From positions 3,013,001 to 3,077,000 of the forward strand of contig NZ_AP025667.1 in the NCBI RefSeq assembly GCF_022846655.1: DNA of 64,000 bases, read 5' to 3'. How positions within the stretch are numbered: position 1 is the stretch's first letter; each line of letters opens with the position of its first letter. Below are positions 1 to 8,934 of the stretch, one piece after another. Under the pieces are notes generated by a model that worked only from the letters and a program-made list of their open reading frames with translations, searched no databases and was not told where the DNA came from. Source of the DNA: Streptomyces seoulensis. Its GTDB lineage: Bacteria; Actinomycetota; Actinomycetes; Streptomycetales; Streptomycetaceae. Both the position numbers and the translations under genes were made by a program.

Positions 1-1551
1 GCCCCATCCCGTCGCGGCGACGACGGCCTGACCGGGCGACGGCGACGCGGCGGCCAGCCGGTACGCGGCGACCCCGGCCTCCATGTCCTGGCTCCGGGCC
101 GAGAGGCCGAACCGCACGCGGTAGGCGTTGCCCAGGTTGTGCTGGACCGTCGTGGCGAACGGGTGCCCGGGAGTCAGGAGTCCGGCGGCCCGGACGAGCG
201 CCTCCACCGCCGCGTCGCTGTCCTGCGGCGCCCGCTCCGGGGCGGACATGGCCCGGCTCAGGAGGGCGTTGGCCAGATTGGTCAGTGCGAACGGCCGCTG
301 GTGGGCCGGCAGGGTGGCCGAGACGGAGTCGCGTGCGGCCTCCACCGCGTCACCGATCGCCTCCGGTGTGCCGACGAGTTCGGCGCGTACCCGCATGGTG
401 TTGCTCACGTTGGTCTGGATCAGTCCGAGGTCGGGATGGTCGTCCGGGCACAGTCGCACGGCCTCCCGGCCGGCTCGAACGGCCTGGTCGACCAGGTTCA
501 CGTCGCGCTCGATCTCGGCCTTCACGGTCAGCGCGCTGCTGAGACCGGACTGATGCCGGGCCTGGGCCGAGGGCGCCTGTCCGGGCTGTCCGACGGCCGT
601 GCGGGCGGCGTCGACGGCGTTGTCCAGGTCGGTCCGGTCACCGGTCGACTCGCCCCGGATGCGCAGTGCGTTGCTCAGGTTGCCCAGTGCCACCGCGTAC
701 CGAGGGTTCTCCGGCCGGCACGCTCGGACCGAGCGGGTGGCCTCCGTGATCGCTTCCGCCAGGTCGTCGAGGCTGCCGGACGACTCCGCCCGTGCCCGCA
801 CTGCCATGGCCAGGTTGTTGGTGTGCGCCGCCAGGTCTTCGTTTTCCGAGGAAGCGTTCGCCGCCTCACGCAGGCGGAGCACGGCCCCCTTCAGATCGTC
901 TGCGCTGCCGGTGAGAGCGGATCGGGTCAGCAGCGCCAGACCGAGGCGGGACGCGTGTACGGGACGGTCCTCGCCGGTCGCCGGAGTGCGGGCCAGTGTT
1001 TCCGTGGCGAACACCACCGCCGCGTCCAGGTCGTCGCGGCCACCGGTGCGTTCACCTCGGAGCCGGAGCGCTTCGGCGAGCAGGTCGCGGTGGTACAGCT
1101 CGTGAGGCGCGTGGTCACGAACGGCACCGCGCAGCAGCCAGATCGCCCGGTCCAGATCCGCGACGGCGTCGGTGACTCCGAACCGCGACAGCCGCCCTGT
1201 GGCGCAGTGGCCGTACCCCGGTTCCGCCAGGACCTCCCGCAGGTGTGGCGACAACTTCTCGGGTCGCTGCCGGCGCACCGGCCACAGCCAGTAGACGACG
1301 GCTTCGTACTCGGGACGGTCCTCGCCTTCGGGCAACAGGCAGTAACGCAGCCAGTGCATGCGACCGAGGATGCTGGAGGCTTCCAGGTCGTCGGACGGTT
1401 CGCCGATGATCCTCGCGAGGGTCGGCAGCGCCTTCTCCACCTCGATGTGGAAGGCCAGAGCACGGTCATTGGTCTCCGCGTGCTTCGTCAGTGCCGAGTC
1501 CAGCCCCGTCAGCAGAAGGCGCTTGGTGATTTTGTCGAAGAGCTGACCCAT
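1..1551 (-). CDS. TPR-repeat protein, N-terminal part (likely TPR/CHAT type), cut by window edge
   Basis: A frame of 517 codons runs without a stop from an ATG at 1551 to the left edge, so only the N-terminal part is visible. No signal peptide or membrane segment. After about 100 residues (MGQLFDKITKRLL...) it consists of degenerate units of roughly 40-45 residues built on the pattern N-L-x-N-A-L-R-x-R-x-E-x-T-G-x-x-x-D-L-x-x-A (for example LGNLSNALRIRGE), with helical, Ala/Leu-rich repeats. This pattern is characteristic of long actinobacterial TPR proteins that usually end in a caspase-like CHAT domain; that domain would lie outside the window, so CHAT is inference. Third positions are nearly all G/C in this frame, while the long open frames on the other strand are its shadows. 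Confidence 0.8.
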   Translation of the reverse strand, partial: MGQLFDKITKRLLLTGLDSALTKHAETNDRALAFHIEVEKALPTLARIIGEPSDDLEASSILGRMHWLRYCLLPEGEDRPEYEAVVYWLWPVRRQRPEKLSPHLREVLAEPGYGHCATGRLSRFGVTDAVADLDRAIWLLRGAVRDHAPHELYHRDLLAEALRLRGERTGGRDDLDAAVVFATETLARTPATGEDRPVHASRLGLALLTRSALTGSADDLKGAVLRLREAANASSENEDLAAHTNNLAMAVRARAESSGSLDDLAEAITEATRSVRACRPENPRYAVALGNLSNALRIRGESTGDRTDLDNAVDAARTAVGQPGQAPSAQARHQSGLSSALTVKAEIERDVNLVDQAVRAGREAVRLCPDDHPDLGLIQTNVSNTMRVRAELVGTPEAIGDAVEAARDSVSATLPAHQRPFALTNLANALLSRAMSAPERAPQDSDAAVEALVRAAGLLTPGHPFATTVQHNLGNAYRVRFGLSARSQDMEAGVAAYRLAAASPSPGQAVVAATGWG

Positions 1552-1740
1552 TCCAGACTTCCCCCCTGGCGGCCTGTTCGGGAGCGCATCATCTCAGAGG
1601 CGGAGAAAGCGGGCTACGGTCACGAGGGGGCGGGGAAGGCGGCTGCTCCCGCGACTTTCCTGACCACGGCCGTGAAGTAGCCGTGTTGGCAGCCGGTTTC
1701 GGGCGCGGGCCACGTGCCTCCGCTCCACGAAGCCGCTGTC

Positions 1741-2307
1741 TCAGCGCTGGCGTCCGTGTCCGCCGTGCCGTCGGTTCTGCTTCCTGCTGGGGCGTCTGCC
1801 CTTCGCCTTCGCCTTGGCGTTGCCGGTGCGTCCGCCCGCAGCCTGCACGGGGTGCCCCCGCCAGTCGGTGCTGTGGTCGTCCGACAGGCTCGCCGCATAC
1901 GTGAGCGCGTGCTGGATCTGCAGCGACAACAGGCGCTGGGACTCGGATGAAGGGAGCTCGCTCTGCCAGGGGCAGACTGAGTACCAGCCCTCATCCGGAC
2001 CGGTGAGGGGTGGGCGGGGGGCTCCAGGTTTCAGGGGCTCGGCCGGCCTTTCGGGAAGGCGAAGCAGCAGCACCTCGGTACCCCAGGCGACGGCCGCGGC
2101 GATGCCCTTGGCCGCCAGCACCGGCATCCCGTACGTCGCCAGGACGGGCCATCCGGGAGCGAGGTCCTCCAGCCTCTCGACCAGATCGGGATGGGTGTGC
2201 AACTCCCACCCGTCGTACGCGTAGGCACCCCGCTCCTGTACGACGCCCTGTTCCCGCAGCAGGGTGAGCAGCGCCGCGTTCTGAGGCAGGTCCGGCAGCA
2301 GCGTCAT
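1741..2307 (-). CDS. Hypothetical protein with basic C-terminal tail
   Basis: 188 residues from ATG 2307 (MTLLPDLPQNAALL). I do not recognise the family. The body looks like a soluble alpha/beta domain (TYGMPVLAAKGIAAAVAWG, WGTEVLLLRLPE, then DEGWYSVCPW). The last 25 residues are strongly basic (KAKAKGRRPSRKQ, HGGHGRQR), which suggests nucleic acid or acidic surface binding, but that is only inference. An in-frame upstream start would run back through the divergent promoter region of the SRPBCC gene, so the internal ATG is preferred. No signal peptide. The preceding TPR gene is on the same strand, 189 bases further on, with nothing recognisable between them. Confidence 0.7.
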   Translation of the reverse strand: MTLLPDLPQNAALLTLLREQGVVQERGAYAYDGWELHTHPDLVERLEDLAPGWPVLATYGMPVLAAKGIAAAVAWGTEVLLLRLPERPAEPLKPGAPRPPLTGPDEGWYSVCPWQSELPSSESQRLLSLQIQHALTYAASLSDDHSTDWRGHPVQAAGGRTGNAKAKAKGRRPSRKQNRRHGGHGRQR

Positions 2308-2428
2308 GCCGCGACAGGCTACGCGCGGTTCGGCGGTGCGGACAGGGGCCCCATCGGGATGCGGACGTCGATCTGCGTATCGGATTCCCCGCCGCAGGCT
2401 GACCTGAGCAGGCATGTAAGGGTGTGGC

Positions 2429-2932
2429 ATGACGACGGACCGATTTGAAGTCACGCGCCAGATGGCTGCCTCCCCGTCCACGATCTTCGAAGTGCTGCGA
2501 TCGCCTCAGGGCCACGTGGCCATCGACAGCTCGGGCATGCTGCAGTCCGCAGAGGGCGACCTCGTGAGTGCCGTAGGGGACCAGTTCCTCGTCCACATGG
2601 ACCGGGAAGCCCTCGGAGATCTCCCCATGGGCCGCTACGACGTGACCGTGATCATCACGCGCTACGAACCCGACGCGCTCCTGGAATGGACGATCTCGGG
2701 CACCATCCAGCCGCCCATCCGCCACCTGTACGGGTACCGCCTCGCGCCCAACGAGTCAGGCACGCTGGTCACTTCGTACTACGACTGGAGCCAGATCGAC
2801 GACAAGTACCGTGAGACGGGCATCTTTCCGGTCATCCCGGAAGCCGGCCTGCGTGCCACGCTCGGAATCCTTGCGCGCACGGTCGCACAGGGAGCGCGCC
2901 AGCGATCGCAGGTACCGGGTGCCGGCGAATAA
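2429..2932 (+). CDS. SRPBCC (START/Bet v1-like) family protein
   Basis: 167 residues, ATG at 2429 preceded by AAGGG at a suitable distance. The start has the SRPBCC pattern: beta strand FEVTRQMAAS, then SPSTIFEVLRSPQGHVAIDSS, and a middle section with YDVTVIITRYEPDALLEWTI and a late YGYRLAPNESGTLVTSYYDW strand before a long C-terminal helix (EAGLRATLGILARTVAQGA). These proteins have a hydrophobic cavity and bind or cyclise lipophilic ligands; the ligand cannot be told from sequence. It is divergent from the hypothetical gene at 1741-2307 and stands alone, about 140 bases before a methyltransferase on the same strand. Confidence 0.8.
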   Translation: MTTDRFEVTRQMAASPSTIFEVLRSPQGHVAIDSSGMLQSAEGDLVSAVGDQFLVHMDREALGDLPMGRYDVTVIITRYEPDALLEWTISGTIQPPIRHLYGYRLAPNESGTLVTSYYDWSQIDDKYRETGIFPVIPEAGLRATLGILARTVAQGARQRSQVPGAGE

Positions 2933-3072
2933 CGCGTCGCCCGCCCGCTGTGTGCGGTGTTTTGCGCCGATATCTCCCATAGGTCCGAGGTAGCGTCGGC
3001 CGCACGAATGGCGAGAGGAGGTTCCCTCCGCCACGAACTGTGGGTCCGGCCTGATCTATCGGAGGTGTGGTC

Positions 3073-4149
3073 GTGTCGGTCGACATGAGCACCGTGGACG
3101 AAGCGAAGCTGCACGAACTGCTCGGGAAGGTCGTGACCGATCTGGGCGCGGTCGCGGCGGCGCCCCTGGCCCTGCTGGGGGAGAGGCTGGGCCTCTTCCG
3201 GGCCCTCGTGGACGGCGAGGCCGTCACCCCGGGGCAGCTCGCGGAGCGCACCCGGACCGCCGAGCGCAACGTCCGCGAATGGCTTGCCGCGATGGCCGCC
3301 AGCGGATACCTGACCTACGACGGCGAAGACCGCTTCCGTATGACACCGGAACAGGGTGCCGTCTTCGCCGACGAGAACAGCCCGGCCTTCGCGCTCGGCG
3401 GGTACCAGGCGTTCCTGTCCTGCGGCTCGGCCGAGGAACAGGAAAGGCTGGCGCGCGCCTTCCGGGACGGCCACGGTGTCGGCTGGCACGAACACCACGC
3501 GGACCTGTTCGCGGGGACCGGCCGCTTCTTCCGTCCGGGCTACGCCGCGCACCTGGTGGACGAGTGGCTCCCGGCGCTGACCGGTGTGGTGGAGAAGCTG
3601 CGCACCGGCGGCAAGGCGGCCGACGTGGGATGCGGACTGGGCCACTCCACCCTGATGATCGGCAAGGCGTTCCCGGACGCGCTGGTGACCGGCTTCGACA
3701 GTCACGAGCCGTCCGTCGAGGCGGCCCGGGAGCTGGCGGAGGAAGCCGGTGTCGAGGGCCGGGTCTCGTTCGAGGTGGCCGGTGCCAAGGACTTCACCGG
3801 CGGGCCGTACGACCTGATCGCGTTCTTCGACTGCCTGCACGACATGGGTGACCCGGTCGGCGCCCTGGCGCACAGCAAGGAGCACCTGGCCGAGGGCGGC
3901 AGCATCATGCTCGTGGAGCCGTGGGCCGGCGACCGGCTGGAGGAGAACCTCACCCCACTCGGCCGCACCTTCTACAGCGCCTCGACCCTGATCTGCACGC
4001 CTGCCTCGCAGTCCCAGGAGGTCGGCCGCGCCCTGGGCGCCCAGGCCGGCGAGGAGCGCACCCGCCAGGTCGCCTCGGAGGCGGGCCTGACCCGTTTCCG
4101 CCGGGCGGCACAGACGCCGTTCAACATCGTCTACGAGGTTGGCATCTGA
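3073..4149 (+). CDS. Class I SAM-dependent methyltransferase with N-terminal winged helix
   Basis: 358 residues. GTG at 3073 is chosen because GGAGG at 3061-3065 lies seven bases upstream; the GTG at 3067 is too close to it. Residues 15-100 form a winged-helix region (LGLFRALVDGEAVTPGQLAE, YLTYDGEDRFRMTPE) as in Rv2258c-type methyltransferases. The Rossmann core follows with motif I ADVGCGLGHS near residues 183-192, an acidic post-I position in TGFDSHEPSVE, and motif IV DLIAFFDCLHDM. Substrate unknown; such proteins often act on small molecules or quinone-like compounds. Two hairpins follow the stop and separate it from the convergent serine hydrolase. Confidence 0.88.
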   Translation: MSVDMSTVDEAKLHELLGKVVTDLGAVAAAPLALLGERLGLFRALVDGEAVTPGQLAERTRTAERNVREWLAAMAASGYLTYDGEDRFRMTPEQGAVFADENSPAFALGGYQAFLSCGSAEEQERLARAFRDGHGVGWHEHHADLFAGTGRFFRPGYAAHLVDEWLPALTGVVEKLRTGGKAADVGCGLGHSTLMIGKAFPDALVTGFDSHEPSVEAARELAEEAGVEGRVSFEVAGAKDFTGGPYDLIAFFDCLHDMGDPVGALAHSKEHLAEGGSIMLVEPWAGDRLEENLTPLGRTFYSASTLICTPASQSQEVGRALGAQAGEERTRQVASEAGLTRFRRAAQTPFNIVYEVGI

Positions 4150-4175
4150 CGGGGAACGCCGGCGGCGCACCATGG

Positions 4176-4199
4176 ACGGTGACGAATCCACGTCACCGT
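4176..4199. terminator. Inverted repeat between convergent genes (first hairpin)
   Basis: ACGGTGACG (4176-4184), loop AATCCA, CGTCACCGT (4191-4199): perfect nine-base stem 27 bases after the methyltransferase stop. No T-run. Probably part of a bidirectional transcription end with the second hairpin at 4248. Confidence 0.5.
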
Positions 4200-4247
4200 C
4201 TGCACAGCGAGTTCAGAGCTAGAGCCTGCCCGAGCGTGTGACGCCAC

Positions 4248-4273
4248 GGCGCCTCCGACCAGGTCGAGGCGCC
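4248..4273. terminator. Inverted repeat between convergent genes (second hairpin)
   Basis: GGCGCCTCCGAC (4248-4259) pairs with GTCGAGGCGCC (4263-4273), an eleven-base stem with one bulged C and a three-base loop, 30 bases beyond the stop of the leftward serine hydrolase. Confidence 0.5.
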
Positions 4274-4303
4274 ACAGCCATCGGGAGTTACCAGGTGCCG
4301 TGT

Positions 4304-5389
4304 TCAGGCCGGCGGCATCGGCTCGATCGCGGCGGACACCTCGGCAAGAAGCGACTCGACCTCCGCTCCCCAGCGCGAGCTCACCACCAAGTCCCTTGCC
4401 GGATCGACCCATAGCAGGTGGCCGCCGCCGTTTCCCCGCGCGCAGCGGCCGGTGGACGGGGCCTGGGGCCACACCGTGCGGTGGTCGTTCAGCCACCACG
4501 AGAGCCCGTAGTTGGGCTTGACCGGGCAGGGCCGCCACATCTCCTCGAACCACCTGGCGGACAGCAGCCGGCGGCCGCCCCATCGCCCGTTCCGCAGACA
4601 CAGTTGCCCGATCCGGGCGAGGTCGAGAGCGTTGATCCACAGTCCGCCGCCCCAGTGGGCGCCCCCGGCCACCACGGCGATGCGCCGGCCGTCGACCTCG
4701 ACCGCGGAGTCGGCGTAGCCGTGCCAGGACCAATCGGACGAGGCCCCGATCGGTTCCATGATCCGCTCGTGCAGCACGTCGGGCAGGGGCCGACCGAGCA
4801 GGACGGTGAGCGCGAGGGCGGTGAGGTTCACCCGGACGTCGTTGTAGGCCCAGCCCGCTCCGGGCGGTCCACCGGCTGACTCCGTTCCCTCACGGGTGCT
4901 TTGGGCGTCGGCCCAGGTGGGCTTGGACCACAGCTCGCCCTCCCACTGGCTGGACTGGTCCAGCAGGTGCCGCCAGGTGATCCTCCGCGCGTTTGCGTCG
5001 TCGAACTGCGGCAGGTCGACCGATCGGCACACAGGCTCGTCCAGCCGGAGCAGACCGTCGTCGAAGGCCAGCCCGGCCACCAGGGACAGAACGCTTTTCG
5101 TGGCGCTGAAGGCCATCTCCGCCCGCTCCGGGTCTCCCCACGCGGCGAGGACCACGCCGTGCCGCACGACGACCCCGCTCGCCCCGCCCCCGTCGAGCAG
5201 AGGGCCCAGCACCTCCCGATGCGAGACGTCGGAGACTTGGGCGGCCAAGTAGGAGCCCATGTCCTGGACACCCGGTACCGGGCGCTCGGCCTGTTCCTTC
5301 GCGGCATGCGCCAGCCGGACAGCATCCACTCCCGCCCACGGGTCGCCGCCGTACCCGCCCTCGTCCAGGCACTGCCCTACGTTTTCCAT
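4304..5389 (-). CDS. Serine hydrolase, class C beta-lactamase/esterase fold
   Basis: 361 residues from ATG 5389; a GTG at 5398 and a TTG at 5404 in frame are alternatives, the GTG having AGAGG upstream. The penicillin-binding fold is shown by the nucleophile motif S-A-T-K at residues 95-98 within MAFSATKSVLSLVAG, a YND at about 182-184 (GWAYNDVRVNL) in the place of Y-x-N, the WRHLLDQSSQWEG segment, and a GNGGGHLLWVDP stretch in place of the KTG motif. No signal peptide, so it is likely a cytoplasmic esterase, amidase or peptidase rather than a resistance enzyme. It stands alone, convergent with the methyltransferase and divergent from the ECF sigma gene. Confidence 0.85.
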   Translation of the reverse strand: MENVGQCLDEGGYGGDPWAGVDAVRLAHAAKEQAERPVPGVQDMGSYLAAQVSDVSHREVLGPLLDGGGASGVVVRHGVVLAAWGDPERAEMAFSATKSVLSLVAGLAFDDGLLRLDEPVCRSVDLPQFDDANARRITWRHLLDQSSQWEGELWSKPTWADAQSTREGTESAGGPPGAGWAYNDVRVNLTALALTVLLGRPLPDVLHERIMEPIGASSDWSWHGYADSAVEVDGRRIAVVAGGAHWGGGLWINALDLARIGQLCLRNGRWGGRRLLSARWFEEMWRPCPVKPNYGLSWWLNDHRTVWPQAPSTGRCARGNGGGHLLWVDPARDLVVSSRWGAEVESLLAEVSAAIEPMPPA

Positions 5390-5572
5390 CAGCCCCACCC
5401 TCAACGCCTCTACGGACCGTCCGGATATTCCTTACCCACGAGCCCCCGACGCACCGACTCCGCCCATGCCGTGCCAGGAGCGAGTCGGCGCGAGTGAGGC
5501 AGTGCGACCGGATTCCCGGCATCGCGCTGTAAGGATCTTCGACTGCCGGACACATACGCGACTGGAGGGGAT

Positions 5573-6118
5573 GTGGAGACATCAGATGAGCAACGGTTCA
5601 CGGAGCTGTACCGCGAACACCACCCTGCCGTCGACGCGTACGTCCGACGCCGTCTGGACGGTTCGCACGCGGTCGACGATGTGGTGGCGGAAGTCTTCCT
5701 GACGGCCTGGCGGCGATGGGAGGACGTTCCCCGGGACGCGGCTCTTCCGTGGCTGTACGCGACGGGCCGACGCCTGATGGCGAACACGCGGCGGTCGGAT
5801 CAGCGCCGGGTGAACCTGGTGGACGCGGTGGGTCGGCAGGGCAGTCACCGTGTCGAGGACCACGCCGACACGGTGGCGGGGCAGGCGGCGATCGCGGCGG
5901 CCTTCGATGCCCTGCGTGAGCAGGACAGGGAAGTGCTCGGCCTGGCCTTGTGGGAGGGGCTGACGGCGGGACAGGGGGCGAAGGTGCTCGGCTGCACGAC
6001 AGCCACCTTCCACGTGCGCCTGCACCGGGCCCGCGCCCGCCTGCGCAAGCACATGGACACCACCAGCGCGGACACCGTACAGCGAGCCTTGACGACTCTT
6101 GGGGGAGCGGATGCGTGA
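5573..6118 (+). CDS. RNA polymerase ECF-subfamily sigma factor
   Basis: 181 residues, GTG start with GGAGGGG at 5564-5570. Region 2 is visible as FTELYREHHPAVDAYVRRRL and HAVDDVVAEVFLTAWRRWEDV, followed by ALPWLYATGRRL. Region 4 is REQDREVLGLALWEGLTAGQ with the recognition helix TTATFHVRLHRARARLR. Its last bases overlap the start of the next gene by eight bases, so the two are translationally coupled. The partner is a CU044_5270 protein, the usual companion of this ECF group, which likely acts as its membrane-bound anti-sigma or sensor. Target promoters are not evident. Confidence 0.92.
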   Translation: METSDEQRFTELYREHHPAVDAYVRRRLDGSHAVDDVVAEVFLTAWRRWEDVPRDAALPWLYATGRRLMANTRRSDQRRVNLVDAVGRQGSHRVEDHADTVAGQAAIAAAFDALREQDREVLGLALWEGLTAGQGAKVLGCTTATFHVRLHRARARLRKHMDTTSADTVQRALTTLGGADA

Positions 6119-7100
6119 CATCGACCAGACTCTGCGCGAGATCAACCCGGTCCGGACGGGCCGAGCGGCCGACCCCGCGCGGCTCGACGCCATCCTGAGC
6201 ACCCCGCGTGCTGCCACCGGTGCGGTCGGCCGACCGCGGGTGCGGCCACGATGGGTGTGGGCTGTCGCCGCCATGGCGGTCACGGCCGGACTGTTCGCCT
6301 ACGTGGTGGTGGACCCCCTAGGGGTCTCCACCCAGCCCGCCCTCGCCGTCACTCCGTCGCCCCTGCGGGTTCAGCTCACCGACCAGCCGGCCGCCGAGGT
6401 GCTGAAGAGGATCGCCGACCGGATCGACGATCAGCCCGACACTCGGATCAAGCCGTGGACGGCGGAGCATTTCATCGGCGACGACTGGGCCCTGTCCAGC
6501 CGTATCGACGACGTCCAGGTCACCTCCGCCGTCATCACCGAGCACCGTGAGACATGGCAGAAGCCCGACGGATCGGCCCGCTGGAAGGCGAGGACGCTGC
6601 CGCCGGTGTTCCAGAACGCCCGTCAGCGGAAGGTCTGGGAGTCGGCCGGGGCGGTGGGCAAGGAGTCGCGACAGTGGAGTGGTGACGCCGGCCCGGAACC
6701 CCTCGTCGAGCCGCCCGCCACGGTCGACGGCATGCGCAAGTGGCTGGCGAACGGCCAGTACATGGGACCGGGACTCCTGTACGAAGTGATACCGGAGCGC
6801 TTCCAGGACCACGTGTTCTCGCCTGCCCAGCGCGCCGCCCTTTTGCGCGTCCTGGCTGCCACCCCGGGCGTCGTCCACGCCGGATCGGTCAAGGACCGGG
6901 CGGGCCGCACCGGGGAGGCGTTCTCCCTCACCGGCCGGTTCGGCGGACTGCCCAACAAGCGCACCCTGGTGTTCGACCCGGCCACCGGAGACCTTCTCGC
7001 CTACGAGGAGCAGCTGCGGCAGGACACGGGCAAGCTGGGCGTGCGGCCGTACTCCGTCATCGGGTACTCCACCTTCCTCAAGGCCGAGCGGCTTCCGTGA
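6111..7100 (+). CDS. CU044_5270 family membrane protein, partner of ECF sigma factor
   Basis: 329 residues from ATG 6111, which follows GGGGGAG and overlaps the sigma factor stop. The N-terminal 45 residues are cytoplasmic and charged (MRDIDQTLREINPVRTG), followed by one membrane helix at about 47-67 (WVWAVAAMAVTAGLFAYVVV) and a large extracytoplasmic domain with many Trp residues and the family-typical FDPATGDLLAYEEQL and GYSTFLKAERLP near the end. The family is known from its fixed position after sigma factor genes. Topology and coupling suggest sequestration of the sigma factor and sensing outside the membrane, but no zinc-binding anti-sigma motif is seen, so the mechanism is inferred. Confidence 0.85.
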   Translation: MRDIDQTLREINPVRTGRAADPARLDAILSTPRAATGAVGRPRVRPRWVWAVAAMAVTAGLFAYVVVDPLGVSTQPALAVTPSPLRVQLTDQPAAEVLKRIADRIDDQPDTRIKPWTAEHFIGDDWALSSRIDDVQVTSAVITEHRETWQKPDGSARWKARTLPPVFQNARQRKVWESAGAVGKESRQWSGDAGPEPLVEPPATVDGMRKWLANGQYMGPGLLYEVIPERFQDHVFSPAQRAALLRVLAATPGVVHAGSVKDRAGRTGEAFSLTGRFGGLPNKRTLVFDPATGDLLAYEEQLRQDTGKLGVRPYSVIGYSTFLKAERLP

Positions 7101-7179
7101 TGCGGCGGACCGGGCCCAGAAGCAGTCGGCCTCGTCGTCCGGCGAGCCGAGGCTCTGGCGATGCCGGTGGAGAGCGACG

Positions 7180-7533
7180 TCAGGCCGGCTGCCACAGTTC
7201 GACCCGGTTGCCCTCGGGATCGGTCACCCAGCCGAACCGGCCGACGCCCTCCATGTCCTGCGTCTCCTCGGCCACGGCTGCCCCCTTGGCGCGCAGTTGC
7301 GCGAGCATCGCGTCCAGGTCGCGGACCCGGAAGTTGAGCATCGTCCGCTGGGCGGGGGACCCGAAGTAGTCGGTGCCGGACTCGAAGGCCGCGAACACCG
7401 TCGGCCCGGCTCCCTGGCGCCACAGGCCGTGCTCGTCGGCGTCCAGGCCGAGGCAGTCGCGGTACCACGCGCTCAGGGCCGTCGGGTCGTCGGCCCGCAT
7501 GAAGTAGCCACCGATTCCAAGTACACGTTCCAT
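7180..7533 (-). CDS. VOC (glyoxalase/bleomycin resistance) family protein
   Basis: 117 residues, ATG 7533. A single VOC module of paired beta-alpha-beta-beta-beta units: GIGGYFMRADDPTALSAWYR, then FESGTDYFG, MLNFRVRDLDAMLAQLRAKG and the C-terminal signature GVGRFGWVTDPEGNRVELWQ. The final Glu of NRVELWQ is a typical metal ligand of this fold. Substrate cannot be predicted. It is separated by 79 bases from the upstream CU044_5270 gene, with which it is convergent, and lies in the same direction as the FUSC gene. Confidence 0.88.
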   Translation of the reverse strand: MERVLGIGGYFMRADDPTALSAWYRDCLGLDADEHGLWRQGAGPTVFAAFESGTDYFGSPAQRTMLNFRVRDLDAMLAQLRAKGAAVAEETQDMEGVGRFGWVTDPEGNRVELWQPA

Positions 7534-7606
7534 GCCGTCATCCTGCCAGGACGGTGATCGGGAAGGGGCCGGCATCACCCCGCCGTCCCCGCTCCACCCC
7601 GTCCGT

Positions 7607-8767
7607 TCACGCGTCCGCGGTGTCCTTGAGGGAGTCACAGGTGTTCTGGAACTCCTCCATCAGCCGCGTGGCCTCGACGACGAGGACGCCGTAGGGGCGC
7701 GAGGCGTCCGACAGGGGCAACTCGTTCTCCTGGGCCGCGGCCAGCACCTTCTGCAGTGCCTCCTGGGCGATCGTGGCGAGCCTGCACATCTCCGCGGCCT
7801 GTTCGGTGAGGGTGTCGCTGTCGAGTTCGGCGATGACGTGGGCGATGTCGCGCAGACTGCCGGCGAAGTCCGCGTACGCCTTGAGGGCGGGCGCGTAGGT
7901 GTACGTGCTCTCCGTCTCGCGCCAGCGACCCAGGCTCCGGGTCAGTGAACCGAGCTGGTAGACCGCGCGTTCCAGAGCGTCGACGCTCTGCCGGTAGCGG
8001 TCGAAGCTCAGGTAGCTGCGGTGGGCGGGCAGCAGCCGGCGCGGGTTGAAGGGGAGGCTGTTCTCCGCCGTGCTCAGCCCCGCCCGGGCCTGCCCGACCG
8101 CGCGCTGCGCGCTCTCGCCCGCCCTGCGCCACTTCCCGGCCCGCTCCGCGTCCACGTCACCGGTGCACAGGCCGTCGGCCATGTCGTCCAGCAGCGTCTC
8201 GATCTCCGACGCCAGTACCTGCAGCCCGTGCTCGGCGCTGCGGTACCGCAGCGGCGGCGCGATGCAGAGGTTCACGATCAGGCCCAGGCCGCATCCGATG
8301 AGCACCAGGACGATGATCTGTCCGAGCTGGTTCACCTTGTCGCCGGTGGTGGTCGCGGCGGCGTAGGTGGAGAAGGCGAAGAAGGCCGCGGTGGCGACCT
8401 GCGAGCGCTGCTCTCCCAGGGCCGGCCACCGCCCGATGCACAAGGCGACGACGGCGACCAGCAGGAAGGCGAACAGGTCCGGGCCGACGACGAAGCCGAT
8501 GGCCGCCTGGACGGCCACACCGACGGTGACCGCGGCCGTGTAGCGCAGGGCCTGCCAGACGGACTTGTAGATCGTGGCGTTCATGATCAGTACGGCGGAG
8601 AAGGGCGCGAACGCCGGCGAACTCGCGTTCAGCAGATCATGTGCGACCCACCACGCCAGCGTCGACGCCAGCGCGCTCTTCCCGACCAGGAGGACCGTGT
8701 TGCGCTCGTGTCCCGGCGCGTTCCACGCCCGCCTCAGCCATGCCCGACAACTCCGCAACCGCTCCAC
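7607..8767 (-). CDS. FUSC family inner-membrane protein (aromatic acid exporter type)
   Basis: 386 residues, GTG start at 8767. The N-terminal 175 residues contain about six hydrophobic helices, starting with VGKSALASTLAWWVAHDLL and including FAPFSAVLIMNATIY, AVQAAIGFVVGPDLFAFLLV and IIVLVLIGCGLGLIVNLCIAPP. The remaining 200 residues are a soluble, helical, charged domain with coiled-coil character (EIETLLDDMADGL, ALERAVYQLGSLTRSL). This two-part arrangement matches FUSC/ArAE-type proteins thought to export aromatic acids. No partner periplasmic adaptor is present, as expected in a monoderm. Monocistronic as far as can be seen. Confidence 0.85.
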   Translation of the reverse strand: MERLRSCRAWLRRAWNAPGHERNTVLLVGKSALASTLAWWVAHDLLNASSPAFAPFSAVLIMNATIYKSVWQALRYTAAVTVGVAVQAAIGFVVGPDLFAFLLVAVVALCIGRWPALGEQRSQVATAAFFAFSTYAAATTTGDKVNQLGQIIVLVLIGCGLGLIVNLCIAPPLRYRSAEHGLQVLASEIETLLDDMADGLCTGDVDAERAGKWRRAGESAQRAVGQARAGLSTAENSLPFNPRRLLPAHRSYLSFDRYRQSVDALERAVYQLGSLTRSLGRWRETESTYTYAPALKAYADFAGSLRDIAHVIAELDSDTLTEQAAEMCRLATIAQEALQKVLAAAQENELPLSDASRPYGVLVVEATRLMEEFQNTCDSLKDTADA

Positions 8768-8934
8768 GCGTCTCGCCCCGTGCTCCCGCTCGCCACATCC
8801 GTACCAATTAGGCGGTTACCCGATGCGGCGCATGTATGCGAAGAGACGGCAAGTACGCCATCCACCTGGGGATCGGTGCGGGGGCGTACGCCGCAGATCG
8901 CGCGACGCCTCCGGACCTGAGAGTCATCCGCCTG

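Noticed and set aside
139..1680. A 513-codon rightward frame over the first 1.7 kb
   Set aside because: Its product is rich in Gly, Arg, Val and Gln without domain pattern and its third positions are not GC-biased; it mirrors the TPR gene on the other strand.
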